Source of the DNA: JACCQS01 sp963766765
GTDB lineage: Bacteria; Actinomycetota; Actinomycetes; Mycobacteriales; Geodermatophilaceae
DNA length: 64,000 nt
Assembly (NCBI GenBank): GCA_963766765.1
Contig: CAVYBR010000008.1
Span: 180,541 to 244,540, forward strand
Direction of reading: 5' to 3'
Each line of letters opens with the position of its first letter. Within the stretch, counting starts at the first letter, position 1. Below, one piece after another: positions 16,728-25,391 of this stretch. The notes under the pieces were generated by a model. That model did not search any database. It worked only from the letters and a program-made list of their open reading frames with translations, and was not told the DNA's origin. Made by a program: the position numbers and the translations under genes.

Positions 16728-17549
16728 ATGTCGGAACCCCTGCCCCCCGTGATCGCAGCGCACTACGCGCTGGACCAGGAGGCGAAACGGCTCGGGGGCG
16801 ACGAGCCGACATTGGAGGCCATCCGTACACGGGCGTTGTTGGCCCGGCACCTGCCAGCGTCACCCGCCGTCGTTCTCGACGTGGGAGGGGCAACCGGGGT
16901 GTACGCGCTGCCGCTGGCCCGCCAAGGCTACGAGGTGCACCTGTTCGACCCGTGGCCGCCGCATGTCTCGACCGCCGCTACCGGATCGGCTGCCCAACCG
17001 GAGACTCCGTTGGCCTCCGCCCACGTAGCGGATGCCCGCCAGCTTGGTTTCGATGACCAGAGTGCGGACGCAGTCCTGTTGCTCGGCCCGCTGTATCACC
17101 TCATCGACGCCGCGGCGCGGGCTGCCGCCTTGGCCGAGGCGTTCCGTGTACTTCGGCCCGGCGGTGTTCTATTTGCGGCAGCGGTCAGCAGATTCGCGTC
17201 AACCTACGACGGCATCCGGCGCGGGTACGTCGCCGCACCGGACTTCGAGCGGATGATCCAGGGAGTGCTTGTCGATGGGGTCCATCGCAACCTTGACCCC
17301 GTGGCCCATCCGGACTGGTTCACTCTTGCCTACTTTCACCGGCCGGAAGAACTCCGATCTGAGCTTGACGAAGCCGGATTCAATTCGGTGAGTGTTGTTG
17401 CGATCGAGGGGCCGGGCGGATTTCAAGACCGCCTGAACCTGAACGACGAGGTAGGCCGGACCGCGGTCCTACGGGCGATCGAACGAGTGGAGGCCGAGCC
17501 GTCGCTCCTGGGCGCCAGCTCGCATCTGATGGGCATCGGCATCCGCTGA
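16728..17549 (+). CDS. SAM-dependent methyltransferase, class I
   Basis: 273 residues with the class I Rossmann methyltransferase core. Motif I is VVLDVGGATGVYALPLARQG at about 47-66, motif II acidic residue in VHLFDPWP, motif IV around DAVLLLGPLYHL and motif VI RVLRPGGVLFAAAV. The substrate-binding insert after residue 150 (YDGIRRGYVAAPDF) is not diagnostic. The gene is divergent from the GroES-like gene with 100 bp between starts. No partner gene identifies a substrate. Confidence 0.85.
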   Translation: MSEPLPPVIAAHYALDQEAKRLGGDEPTLEAIRTRALLARHLPASPAVVLDVGGATGVYALPLARQGYEVHLFDPWPPHVSTAATGSAAQPETPLASAHVADARQLGFDDQSADAVLLLGPLYHLIDAAARAAALAEAFRVLRPGGVLFAAAVSRFASTYDGIRRGYVAAPDFERMIQGVLVDGVHRNLDPVAHPDWFTLAYFHRPEELRSELDEAGFNSVSVVAIEGPGGFQDRLNLNDEVGRTAVLRAIERVEAEPSLLGASSHLMGIGIR

Positions 17550-17673
17550 GCTGGAGGCGGCGCTAGCGGTCGGATGTGGATGCCTCGCGCGCAGCACGAG
17601 CTCGAACAGTCGGCCACCGACGCCACCATGGGTTGTAAAGACTCAGGAGCAAGTGACCACTGCAGTAGGCGAT

Positions 17674-18021
17674 CTACCCCCAGCCGAGTTCGTGCAATCG
17701 AGCGTCGTCGATGCCGAAATGATGTGCGATCTCGTGCACGACGGTGATCGCCACCTCGTCGACGACCTCGTCCTGCGTGGAACACATCGCACAGATCGCC
17801 GACCGGTAGATCATGATCCGGTCGGGCAGGTCACCGCCGTAGTTCCAGTCCCGGTCGGTCAGCGCGAACCCCTCGTACAGCCCCAGAATGCTCGGCTCCT
17901 CCGCATTGCGGTCCTCGACAAGGATCACGACGTTGTCCATCAGCTGAGTCAGCTCCGGCGGGATCAGGTCCAGCGCGTCGGAGACCATCTCCTCGAACCG
18001 CGACAGCGGTATGTCGATCAC
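17674..18021 (-). CDS. Minimal zincin-like metallopeptidase family protein
   Basis: About 115 residues from GTG 18021, matching the small metallopeptidase family (Zincin_1) common in actinomycetes: IDIPLSRFEEMVSDALDLIP at the start, VVILVEDRNAEEP, ILGLYEGFALTDRD and the zinc site VVHEIAHHFGIDDARLHELG with HExxH at about 96-100. An upstream in-frame extension passes through a hairpin repeat and is unlikely to be coding. The cellular role of the family is unknown. Confidence 0.82.
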   Translation of the reverse strand: MIDIPLSRFEEMVSDALDLIPPELTQLMDNVVILVEDRNAEEPSILGLYEGFALTDRDWNYGGDLPDRIMIYRSAICAMCSTQDEVVDEVAITVVHEIAHHFGIDDARLHELGWG

Positions 18022-18046
18022 CGGTGTCGTCCCACCAACCCAATGT

Positions 18047-18110
18047 GCCGGTTCGCTACACAACCGCCCGATTCCGGCCGGTGAAAGCGGCGGTTGTGTA
18101 GCGAACCGGC
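18047..18110. repeat. Family C hairpin, copy 1
   Basis: Perfect 22-bp inverted repeat: GCCGGTTCGCTACACAACC plus CGCC-type end at 18047-18068 and its exact complement at 18089-18110, with a 20-bp loop containing CCGGCCGG. It separates guaB1 (upstream-transcribed, toward lower coordinates) from the zincin gene on the same strand. A second copy is at 22494. Confidence 0.85.
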
Positions 18111-18124
18111 GGAATCCAGGCGGC

Positions 18125-19558
18125 TCACCAGCTGACCGGACGCGGACGCCCCTCCTCGTACCCGGCAGCGCTCTGGACGCCGACGACGGCGCGCTCCTGA
18201 AGTTCGTCGACGGTACGGGCGCCGGCATAGGTGCATGCGCTGCGAACCCCGGCCATGATCGTGTCCAGCAGGTCCTCGACACCCGGGCGAGCTGGGTCGA
18301 GGTACATCCGGGACGAGCTGATCCCCTCGTCGAACAGCCCGGAGCGTGCGCGGTCGAAGCCGCTCTGCTCCCGAGTCCGCGCCGACACTGCCCGGGCTGA
18401 GGCCATGCCGAAGCTCTCCTTGTACTGGCGGTTGTCGCTGTCGCTGTGAATGTCGCCGGCGCTCTCGTAGGTGCCCGCGAACCAGGAACCGATCATCACA
18501 CTGGAGGCGCCGGCGGCCAGCGCCAGTGCAACGTCCCGCGGATGCTTCACGCCGCCGTCCGCCCACACATGTTTGCCGACGGATCGGGCGGCCTTGGCAC
18601 ACTCCAAGACTGCCGAGAACTGCGGGCGCCCGACGCCGGTCATCATCCGAGTCGTGCACATCGCCCCCGGCCCCACGCCAACCTTGACCACGTCCGCGCC
18701 TGCCTCGATCAGCGCCCGCGTGCCGGCGGCAGAGACCACGTTTCCGGCGACCAGCGGCTGATCAGGACCGACCGCTGCGCGAACGGCCTCCAGCGCGTCG
18801 ATCATCTTCTGCTGGAAGCCGTGCGCAGTGTCGATGACCAGAATGTCCACGCCGCTGTCGAGCAGGGTCTTGGCGCGTACGACCACATCGCCGTTGACCC
18901 CGATCGCGGCGGCAGCCAACAGCTGGCCTTTGCTGTCGACGGCGGGTTGGTACAGACCCGCTCGTACCGCCCCCTTTCGGGTCGTGACCCCGACCAGCCG
19001 CTCACCGGCCACGACCGGCGCGATGCGCACGCGTTCGTCGGTCAGCAGGTCGAAGATCTTCGCGGGATCGGTGCCGTCCTCCACGGTGATCATGTGCGGG
19101 CTCATCGCCGCGCCGACCTGGGCGAATCGGTCCCAGCCGGCGCAGTCGCCCTCGGTCAGGATGCCGACCGGTCGCATGCCCTCAACAACGACCGCCCCGC
19201 CGTGTGCCCGTTTGTGCAGCAACGACAGTGCCTCGCCGATCGTGGTCTGTGGAGTGACCGTGATCGGGGTGTCGTAGACCAGGTGGCGCTGCTTGAGCCA
19301 TTCGACGACATCGGCCACGACCGAGGTCGGAATGTCCTGCGGGATGACCGCGAGCCCGCCGCGGCGTCCGATCGTCTCGGCCATCCGCCGCCCCGAGATC
19401 GCGGTCATGTTGGCGACGGCGATCGGGATCGTCGTACCCAGCCCGTCCGGGGTGGTCAGGTCCACGTCGAGCCGGGAGGACACCGTCGAATGCTGCGGAA
19501 CCATGAAGACGTCGTCGTACGTGAGGTCGTACCCGGGTGCGGCGTCGAGGAACTGCAT
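18125..19558 (-). CDS. guaB1: GuaB1-type IMP dehydrogenase/GMP reductase
   Basis: 477 residues of the IMPDH/GMPR superfamily. The barrel starts with YDLTYDDVFMVPQHSTVSSR, is interrupted by a CBS pair (DTPITVTPQTTIGEALSLL and VEGMRPVGILTEGDC), and contains the catalytic-cysteine loop VGVGPGAMCTTRMMTGVG at about 290-310, then HVWADGGVKHPRDVALALAAGASSVMIG. This actinobacterial GuaB1 group, as characterised in mycobacteria, behaves as a GMP reductase with CBS-dependent regulation; the enzyme here is assigned by similarity to that group. The ATG at 19558 matches the family N-terminus MQFLD. Confidence 0.9.
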   Translation of the reverse strand: MQFLDAAPGYDLTYDDVFMVPQHSTVSSRLDVDLTTPDGLGTTIPIAVANMTAISGRRMAETIGRRGGLAVIPQDIPTSVVADVVEWLKQRHLVYDTPITVTPQTTIGEALSLLHKRAHGGAVVVEGMRPVGILTEGDCAGWDRFAQVGAAMSPHMITVEDGTDPAKIFDLLTDERVRIAPVVAGERLVGVTTRKGAVRAGLYQPAVDSKGQLLAAAAIGVNGDVVVRAKTLLDSGVDILVIDTAHGFQQKMIDALEAVRAAVGPDQPLVAGNVVSAAGTRALIEAGADVVKVGVGPGAMCTTRMMTGVGRPQFSAVLECAKAARSVGKHVWADGGVKHPRDVALALAAGASSVMIGSWFAGTYESAGDIHSDSDNRQYKESFGMASARAVSARTREQSGFDRARSGLFDEGISSSRMYLDPARPGVEDLLDTIMAGVRSACTYAGARTVDELQERAVVGVQSAAGYEEGRPRPVSW

Positions 19559-19655
19559 GCGGCCATTCTCCCGTGCGCCCGATCCGAGGCGGAACACCGC
19601 TCGTCCCGTGAGTGTTGTAACGGGGTTGGCCCTGGGACCACCGGGCCTGGAAGGA

Positions 19656-20144
19656 TTGATCACGACAACCGCACAGCGCTGCATCACGTGCGGCCGAGAA
19701 CTGGTCGCCGAGCGCGCAGCAAAATACGACTACTGCACATCCGCGCCATGCCAGCGGGCCAACCTCAAGGGTGTGCCCTTGATGGCCGTCGGCGTGAACA
19801 AGTCATCCGAGCAGTACGTGCTGGCCGATGAGAAGAGTCCGAACGACATGGCCAGCGGCACATATCGGGACCAACGACGAGCGACGTACGGCAAGCTCGC
19901 CGAGCGCAGCCCGGCATCCTCCACGCCGGATTCGGGTGCACTGGTCGCGGCGTCCCGCGCCAGACCCCGCCGGCAGCCGGCTGGTCCCCGGCCGAGGAAG
20001 CCCGCCTGGACGCCGGCTCAGCAGAGCCTCGCGATGATCTACAACGCGCGCGGCATGCGCCCGGACGAGATCGCAGGGAAGATGGGCGTCAGCAGCTACC
20101 TGGTCACGCAGATGGTCCTGGCCGCCAAGAGCCGCGGCCGGTGA
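19656..20144 (+). CDS. Zinc-ribbon and HTH protein of unknown function
   Basis: 162 residues from TTG 19656, which has GGAAGG four bases upstream. The N-terminus has two cysteine pairs (CITCGREL, then YCTSAPCQ), a likely zinc ribbon; a linker rich in Arg, Pro and Ala follows; the C-terminal 45 residues (TPAQQSLAMIYNARGMRPDEIAGKM, then SSYLVTQMVLAAK) form a helix-turn-helix. It looks like a small actinobacterial DNA-binding protein but I do not recognise a named family. It is divergent from guaB1 and upstream of serS. Confidence 0.65.
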   Translation: MITTTAQRCITCGRELVAERAAKYDYCTSAPCQRANLKGVPLMAVGVNKSSEQYVLADEKSPNDMASGTYRDQRRATYGKLAERSPASSTPDSGALVAASRARPRRQPAGPRPRKPAWTPAQQSLAMIYNARGMRPDEIAGKMGVSSYLVTQMVLAAKSRGR

Positions 20145-20188
20145 GCACACCGGGAGCACACGCGTGCGCCGGCAACGCGAGGAGGGAT

Positions 20189-20212
20189 CGGCGGTTTGCC
20201 AGCAAACCGCCG
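20189..20212. repeat. Family B palindrome, single copy
   Basis: CGGCGGTTTGCCAGCAAACC followed by GCCG; 11-bp arms around a CA centre, the same half-element found as first member of the pairs at 5765 and 34772. It lies between two co-directional genes, 44 bp before serS. Confidence 0.8.
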
Positions 20213-20256
20213 AGGAGCACCGTCGGGGATCGTGGCTGCCCGGATAACCTCGTACG

Positions 20257-21525
20257 GTGATTGATCTACGGGCGTTGCGCGAGGATCCCGACCTCGTCCG
20301 CGCCAGTCTGAGTGTGCGTGGCATGCCGCCGTCACTGGCCGACGAGCTCCTGGATGCCGACGCGGCGCGGCGAGCGGCCGTGACCAGCGCCGATCAATTG
20401 CGTTCCGAGCAGAAGGCGGCGTCGAAGAAGGTCGGTGCCGCGTCCGAGCAGGAGCGCCCGGCGTTGTTGGCGCAGGCCCAGGAACTAGCCGCCCAGCTCA
20501 AGGCCCTCGAGGAAGAGGAGCGCGCGGCCGACGCCGCACTGCGCGAAGCACACCTTGCGATCCCGAACCTGGTCGAGGACGGCGTTCCGCCGGGGGGAGA
20601 GGACGACAGCGTCGTCCTGCAGACGGTGGGCGAGATACCGACGTACGACTTCGAGCCGCGCGACCACGTCGAGATCGGGACGGCCCTGCGCGCCATCGAC
20701 CTCGATCGTGGCGCCAAGGTCTCGGGGGCGCGCTTCTATTTCTTGACCGGAGTCGGCGCGGAGCTCGAGTTCGCGCTGGCCAATCTCGCGATGGCCCAAG
20801 CCAGGGACACGGGCTTCACACCGGTGATCGCGCCATCGCTCGTCCGTCCAGAAGCCATGGAGGGCACCGGGTTTCTCGGGGCGCACGCAGACGAGATCTA
20901 CCGGCTGGCGAATGATGATCTCTACCTGGTCGGTACCTCGGAAGTCGCATTGGCCGCTTACCACTCCGACGAGATCCTGGACTTTGCCGCGGGGCCGATC
21001 CGGTTGGCCGGTTGGTCCTCGTGCTTCAGACGAGAGGCCGGCTCGTACGGCAAGGACACTCGAGGCCTGGTTCGGGTGCACTGGTTCGACAAGGTGGAGA
21101 TGTTCTCGTTCTGCACCCCGGACGAGGCCGCTGCCGAACATCGACGCTTGCTCGAATGGGAACAGCAGTTTCTGGGTGCGCTCGAAGTCCCGTACCAGGT
21201 CGTGGATATTGCAGCCGGGGACCTAGGGAGCAGCGCCGTTCGGAAGTTCGACTGTGAGGCGTGGTTCCCGTCGCAGTCCGCCTACCGCGAACTGACGTCG
21301 GCCTCCAACTGCACGACGTTTCAGGCCCGCCGGCTCAACATCCGCTTCCGCGACCAGACCGGTCGCCCGCAGATCGCCGCGACGCTCAACGGGACGCTCT
21401 GCGCGATCGCCCGGACTATTGCCTGCTTGCTCGAGGTGCATCAACAGGCCGATGGGTCGGTGCTTGTGCCGGCGGCATTGCGCCCGTACCTCGGGGGTCG
21501 AGAAGTCCTGGAACCCGTTGCCTGA
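20257..21525 (+). CDS. serS: Seryl-tRNA synthetase
   Basis: 422 residues, class II aminoacyl-tRNA synthetase charging tRNA-Ser. The N-terminal coiled-coil tRNA-binding arm spans about residues 30-105 (LRSEQKAASKKVG, then LAAQLKALEEEERAADAAL). Catalytic core: motif 2 around SSCFRREAGSYGKDTRGLVR, HWFDKVEMFSF, and motif 3 in LNGTLCAIARTIACLLE. The GTG start at 20257 gives the canonical MIDLRALREDPDLVRASL. Length and order are normal. Confidence 0.97.
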   Translation: MIDLRALREDPDLVRASLSVRGMPPSLADELLDADAARRAAVTSADQLRSEQKAASKKVGAASEQERPALLAQAQELAAQLKALEEEERAADAALREAHLAIPNLVEDGVPPGGEDDSVVLQTVGEIPTYDFEPRDHVEIGTALRAIDLDRGAKVSGARFYFLTGVGAELEFALANLAMAQARDTGFTPVIAPSLVRPEAMEGTGFLGAHADEIYRLANDDLYLVGTSEVALAAYHSDEILDFAAGPIRLAGWSSCFRREAGSYGKDTRGLVRVHWFDKVEMFSFCTPDEAAAEHRRLLEWEQQFLGALEVPYQVVDIAAGDLGSSAVRKFDCEAWFPSQSAYRELTSASNCTTFQARRLNIRFRDQTGRPQIAATLNGTLCAIARTIACLLEVHQQADGSVLVPAALRPYLGGREVLEPVA

Positions 21526-21540
21526 CCCGAGCACCACCGC

Positions 21541-21600
21541 ACTTTCTCCGGATAATGTGCGGTCTGACGGCGCGCAGACATGACTTTCTCCGGAGAAAGT
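21541..21600 (+). repeat. Family A 60-bp palindromic unit, copy 2
   Basis: Left palindrome ACTTTCTCCGGATAATGT (two changes), spacer 21559-21582 beginning GCGGTCTG and ending in ATG, right palindrome ACTTTCTCCGGAGAAAGT (21583-21600). The ATG at the end of the spacer opens the HAD reading frame, which therefore starts MTFSGES. Confidence 0.9.
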
Positions 21601-22455
21601 GCGGCGCAGCCCGGTCCGGATCTGGACCCGTCGTGGCGGCCCGAGCTGGTGGCCACCGACCTAGACGGGACCTTCCTCGACTCCGCGGCGCGGGTGAGTC
21701 CGCGCACGGCTGCAGCCCTGAAGCGGCTGCGCGCGGAGGGGATCCCGGTCGTGGGCGTCACGGGTCGGGCGCCACGCCTTCTGCACACGGTGCACGAGTA
21801 CTTCGGCGGCGAGGGGATCGTCGTCCTGGCCCAAGGTGCCTTTGTGGGCGATCTCGCGACCGGTGAAGTGCTCCACCAGGTAACCATGCCCAGTTCGCTG
21901 GCCCTGGACATCACTGCGCAGATCGAGGCGTTGTCCGGCCCATTGCTCTATGCCGGTGAATATCCGCGGGACGGTCGGCATGTCCTCTACGTGGAGCCGG
22001 GCTTCGCCTGGCCGTACAACGAGGGCCGAGAAGTGGTCGTGCGCGCCGACTTACCCGCGGACGGTCCGGCGCTGAAGTTCTATCTGAAATCCGGCCGCTA
22101 CGAACAGGACGTGCTGCTGGACATTGCGCGCTCGGTCGTCCCGCAGTCAGTCGCAGAGTTGACGCATGCCGGACTGGGTTTCATCGAGTTGTGCCCGCCC
22201 GGCGTCACGAAGGCGAGTGGACTCGCCGTGGCCCTCGACCGGTACGGCGTCGACCGCAAGGACATACTCGTCTTCGGTGACATGCCCAACGACCTCCCGA
22301 TGTTCGGGGGCTGGGCCGGCCGAGCCGTCGCAGTGGCGAACGCCCATCCCGACGTACTGGCCGTGGCCGACGACGTCACCGGGACGAATGACGACGACGG
22401 CGTTGCCGACTACCTCGATCGCCTGCTGTGGCCCGGCTCGGCGACCCGCGCCTGA
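21580..22455 (+). CDS. Cof-type HAD-superfamily hydrolase
   Basis: HAD phosphatase of the Cof subfamily. Motif I is VATDLDGTFLDS, motif II VVGVTGRAP, and motifs III/IV lie in GVTKASGLAVALDRYG and ILVFGDMPNDLPMF. The cap domain of about 100 residues between motifs II and III is of C2 type. The start is uncertain: ATG 21580 lies inside the family A repeat and adds MTFSGESAAQ; GTG 21649 would start MATDLDGT, closer to the family norm. Substrates of the family are sugar phosphates or flavin/pyridoxal phosphates; none is indicated here. Confidence 0.85.
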   Translation: MTFSGESAAQPGPDLDPSWRPELVATDLDGTFLDSAARVSPRTAAALKRLRAEGIPVVGVTGRAPRLLHTVHEYFGGEGIVVLAQGAFVGDLATGEVLHQVTMPSSLALDITAQIEALSGPLLYAGEYPRDGRHVLYVEPGFAWPYNEGREVVVRADLPADGPALKFYLKSGRYEQDVLLDIARSVVPQSVAELTHAGLGFIELCPPGVTKASGLAVALDRYGVDRKDILVFGDMPNDLPMFGGWAGRAVAVANAHPDVLAVADDVTGTNDDDGVADYLDRLLWPGSATRA

Positions 22456-22493
22456 CCTCGCCGTATGCCCGTGCAATGCCGGTCAAGGCCGGC

Positions 22494-22549
22494 GTTCGCT
22501 ACACAACCTCACTTTTCAGCGGGCCGAAAGCGGCGGTTGTGTAGCGAAC
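22494..22549. repeat. Family C hairpin, copy 2
   Basis: Arms GTTCGCTACACAACC (22494-22508) and complement (22535-22549), 15 bp perfect, with a 26-bp loop that ends GCCGAAAGCGG, close to the loop end in the copy at 18047. It lies between the HAD gene and the alkylation-repair gene. Confidence 0.8.
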
Positions 22550-22577
22550 CGGCGAGAAGGTTCGGAAAGGTGAGGCC

Positions 22578-23258
22578 ATGGACGAGTTGCTCGACGCCGT
22601 ACGTACGGGCCTGGCGAAGATCGGGGACCCGGAGCGGGCGGTCGGTCAGCAGCGCTACATGAAGTCGACCATGCCCTATCGCGGAGTCCGCTCCGCGGAG
22701 TTGGCCAGGTTGTGCAAGGGGCTGTTCGCCGAGCATGCGCTCCCCGACCGCGCCGCCTGGGAGGCAGCGGTGCGCGGGTTGTGGGATGACGCCGAGTTCC
22801 GCGAGGAGCGGTACGCCGCGATCGCGCTGACGGGGCATTGGGCCTACAGCTCGTACCAGGACAGCGGAACGATGCCGCTGTACGAGCACATGATCGTGAG
22901 CGGCGCCTGGTGGGATTACGTCGACGAGTTGGCGATCCGTCGGGTGGGGCCGCTCCTGGGGGGCGAACACGACGTCGTCGCGCCGGTCCTTCGAGCCTGG
23001 TCGACCGACGAAAACATCTGGCGCAGGCGAACTTCGATCATCGCCCAGATCAAGGCGAAAGCCGGGACCGATCTGGACCTGCTCACCGACGTTCTTGCGC
23101 CCAACCTCGAGCACAAGGAGTTCTTCGTACGGAAGGCGATCGGCTGGGCCCTTCGGGAGTACGCCAAGACCGACCCGGATTGGGTACGGCGGTATCTCGG
23201 CGACCATGGCGAGCAGATGTCCGGCCTGTCGAAACGCGAGGCGGCCAAGCACCTCTGA
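22578..23258 (+). CDS. DNA alkylation repair protein, AlkD-like
   Basis: 226 residues of HEAT-like helical repeats in the AlkC/AlkD DNA glycosylase family, which removes N3/N7-alkylated purines. Recognisable segments are QQRYMKSTMPYRGVRSAEL, AAVRGLWDDAEFREERYAAI, the active-site region SGAWWDYVDELA and WSTDENIWRRRTSIIAQ, and ending VRKAIGWALREYAKTDPDWV. A good AGGTGAG ribosome site precedes the ATG at 22578. It appears to be a single-gene unit. Confidence 0.88.
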   Translation: MDELLDAVRTGLAKIGDPERAVGQQRYMKSTMPYRGVRSAELARLCKGLFAEHALPDRAAWEAAVRGLWDDAEFREERYAAIALTGHWAYSSYQDSGTMPLYEHMIVSGAWWDYVDELAIRRVGPLLGGEHDVVAPVLRAWSTDENIWRRRTSIIAQIKAKAGTDLDLLTDVLAPNLEHKEFFVRKAIGWALREYAKTDPDWVRRYLGDHGEQMSGLSKREAAKHL

Positions 23259-23292
23259 CCCGTCGACGCTTGGACAACCGCAGGGGGCCCGC

Positions 23293-23352
23293 ACTTTCTC
23301 CGGAGAATGTCGCTTCTGCGCCCGTCCAGACCGCACTTTCTCCGGAGAAAGT
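23293..23352 (-). repeat. Family A 60-bp palindromic unit, copy 3 (inverted)
   Basis: Palindromes at 23293-23310 (ACTTTCTCCGGAGAATGT) and 23335-23352 (perfect) with a 24-bp spacer that is the reverse complement of the copy-1 type (ends CCAGACCGC). It is between convergent alkD-like and bpa genes. Confidence 0.9.
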
Positions 23353-23393
23353 CGCTGTGGCCAGATGGCCCCGATGTGAACCCCGAAGATCGC

Positions 23394-24056
23394 TTACAGG
23401 TACTGGCCGCTTCCCGTGCCGTCGCCCGAGCCCGGATAGCCCGGCATGCCCGGTTGCCCTTGCGCCTGGCCCGGCATGCCCGACGAGCCGGCCGGCAGTG
23501 CGCGCCGACGCATCTCCTCCAGCTGCACCCGCGCGGCCATCTGTTGAGCGAACAGCGTCGTCTGGATGCCGTGGAAGAGGCCCTCCAGCCAGCCCACGAG
23601 CTGTGCCTGCGCGATCCGGAGTTCGGCATCGCTGGGTGTCGTGTCCTCCCCGAACGGCAGTGACAGTCGGTGCAACTCATCGCGAAGTTCCGGCGACAAG
23701 CCATCTTCGAGTTCGTGAATGGAGCGTTCGTGCACCTGGCGCAGGCGGTTACGGCTCGCATCGTCGAGCGGAGCGGCGCGGACCTCGTCGAGAAGCTGCT
23801 TGATCATCGAGCCGATTCGCATCACCTTCGCCGGCTCGGAGACCATTTCGCCGACCTCGCGGCTGGCGTCGTCGCTCTCGTCCGTACCCCGATCGCTGCC
23901 ACCGACGGCACCGTCGCGCCCGTCCAGCCCGCCACCGGCGGCGAGCATGCTCGCCTGCGCATCGTCGTCCGCGACAGGTTGAGTGCCGATCGGACGCCCG
24001 TCGGGGCCGATCACGACCACCTGGGGCTGGGCGGAGGCTTGCTCGTGTTGGCTCAT
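23394..24056 (-). CDS. bpa: Bacterial proteasome activator Bpa/PafE
   Basis: 220 residues of the DUF2587 family. Bpa/PafE rings dock on the 20S proteasome and open its gate without ATP, aiding degradation of unfolded proteins. The helical core runs about 75-185 (VMRIGSMIKQLLDEVRAAPL, then RLRQVHERSIHELEDGLSP, then WLEGLFHGIQTTLFAQQMAA). The N-terminus is acidic and disordered, the tail Gly/Pro-rich, and the last four residues GQYL are the proteasome-docking motif seen in the mycobacterial protein. This implies the organism has a 20S proteasome. Confidence 0.93.
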   Translation of the reverse strand: MSQHEQASAQPQVVVIGPDGRPIGTQPVADDDAQASMLAAGGGLDGRDGAVGGSDRGTDESDDASREVGEMVSEPAKVMRIGSMIKQLLDEVRAAPLDDASRNRLRQVHERSIHELEDGLSPELRDELHRLSLPFGEDTTPSDAELRIAQAQLVGWLEGLFHGIQTTLFAQQMAARVQLEEMRRRALPAGSSGMPGQAQGQPGMPGYPGSGDGTGSGQYL

Positions 24057-24126
24057 GCCCCCCATACTGCCCCGCCCACATCAATCGATCCGCGCCAGGC
24101 CAGGGCGGGCTGTCCGTGACTAGGGT

Positions 24127-25350
24127 GTGATGGTGCCCGACTCCGTCATCGCCGAGCTTGACGTACTTCGGGTCAGGGGCCAGTTCATGTCCTTGGCCGA
24201 TGGGTTCGTCCATGTGGACGGTGCTGCCGGCAGCCTGGTGCCCTATTCGGTTGCTTCCGCGGTGGGCAACACGATGCGGACCGCGGTGGCCAACCGTGGC
24301 GGGCCGTTCGCTGCCTCGGCGCTGGCCGACGAGTTGGTGCACGGCGCCCGGACTGCGATCGCCGATCTCGTCGGTGGCATGCCCTCCGGCGTGGTTCTCG
24401 GGCCCAACATGACCTCGCTGACGTACACGATTTCCCGCGCGCTGTCCAAGACCTGGCAGCTGGGCGACGAGATCATCGTCTCCCGGCTCGACCACGACGC
24501 GAATATCCGGCCGTGGGTGCAGGCGGCTCGGGCGGTCGGGGTGACGGTGCGCTGGGCCGAGGTCGACATCGAGACCTGTGAACTGCCGGAGTGGCAGTAC
24601 GCCGAACTTCTGAACGAGCGGACGCGCCTGGTCGCGGTTACCGCGGCAAGCAATGCGGTCGGGACGCGGCCGGACGTGGCCACGATCGCGCGCCGGGCGC
24701 ACGAGGTCGGCGCGTTGGTGTACGTCGACGCCGTGCATGCCGCCCCGCACGTCCCGCTGGACATCACCGAGCTCGGCGCGGATTTCCTGGCCGTTTCCCC
24801 GTACAAGTTCTGCGGCCCGCACCTGGGTGCCGTGACCGCCAACCCGCGGTTGCTGGCTGACCTGCATCCGGACAAGCTCGCCCCGTCACCGGACAGCGTG
24901 CCCGAGCGCTTCGAGACCGGTACGCCACCGTTCGAGCTCTTTGCTGGGCTGGCCGCGACGGCTGACTACCTGGCAGACCTCGTACCTAGCAACGGTTCTC
25001 GGCGGCAGCGCATCATGACATCGATGCAGGCCGCGGAGGCGTACGAGGAGCGCCTCTTCGCCCGGCTGCACTTCGGGGCGCAATCCATGACCCATGTCAC
25101 GACGCTCGGATCTGCCGTCCGGCGTACGCCGACCCTGTCGCTCACGGTGCGCGGCAAGCACCCCCGTGAGGTCAACGAGTTCCTTGCCGAACGCGGAATC
25201 TGCGCCTGGGACGGGGACTACTACGCGACCGAACTCTTCGACACCATGGGTGTCAACGCCGAAGGCGGCGCGGTACGGATCGGCCTGTTGCACTACAACA
25301 CCGAGGTCGAGGTAGATCACGTGCTGGATGCGCTGGCCAGTCTCGCCTGA
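24127..25350 (+). CDS. Cysteine desulfurase-like PLP enzyme
   Basis: 407 residues, fold type I aminotransferase class V (cysteine desulfurase-like family). VHVDGAAGSLVPYSV is the N-terminal active-site loop; VYVDAVHAAPHVPLDI holds the PLP-binding Asp and His; the Schiff-base lysine is in FLAVSPYKFCGPHLGAV at about residue 225. The mobile loop cysteine of true IscS-type enzymes is not obvious, so substrate may be selenocysteine, cysteine or another amino acid. Starts GTG 24127 or ATG 24130. It is divergent from bpa by 70 bp. Confidence 0.85.
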   Translation: MMVPDSVIAELDVLRVRGQFMSLADGFVHVDGAAGSLVPYSVASAVGNTMRTAVANRGGPFAASALADELVHGARTAIADLVGGMPSGVVLGPNMTSLTYTISRALSKTWQLGDEIIVSRLDHDANIRPWVQAARAVGVTVRWAEVDIETCELPEWQYAELLNERTRLVAVTAASNAVGTRPDVATIARRAHEVGALVYVDAVHAAPHVPLDITELGADFLAVSPYKFCGPHLGAVTANPRLLADLHPDKLAPSPDSVPERFETGTPPFELFAGLAATADYLADLVPSNGSRRQRIMTSMQAAEAYEERLFARLHFGAQSMTHVTTLGSAVRRTPTLSLTVRGKHPREVNEFLAERGICAWDGDYYATELFDTMGVNAEGGAVRIGLLHYNTEVEVDHVLDALASLA

Positions 25351-25367
25351 CTGCGCCGGAACCCCCG

Positions 25368-25387
25368 GCGGTTGTGGCCAAAACCGC
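25368..25387. repeat. Degenerate family B palindrome
   Basis: GCGGTTGTGGCCAAAACCGC, an imperfect relative of the GGCGGTTT-type palindromes, lying in the 41-bp gap between convergent genes at 25350 and 25392. Confidence 0.5.
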
Positions 25388-25391
25388 GAGA

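Noticed and set aside
17674..18282. Longer version of the zincin protein starting at 18282
   Set aside because: The extra N-terminal part runs through the family C hairpin and antisense to guaB1 and has no similarity to the family.
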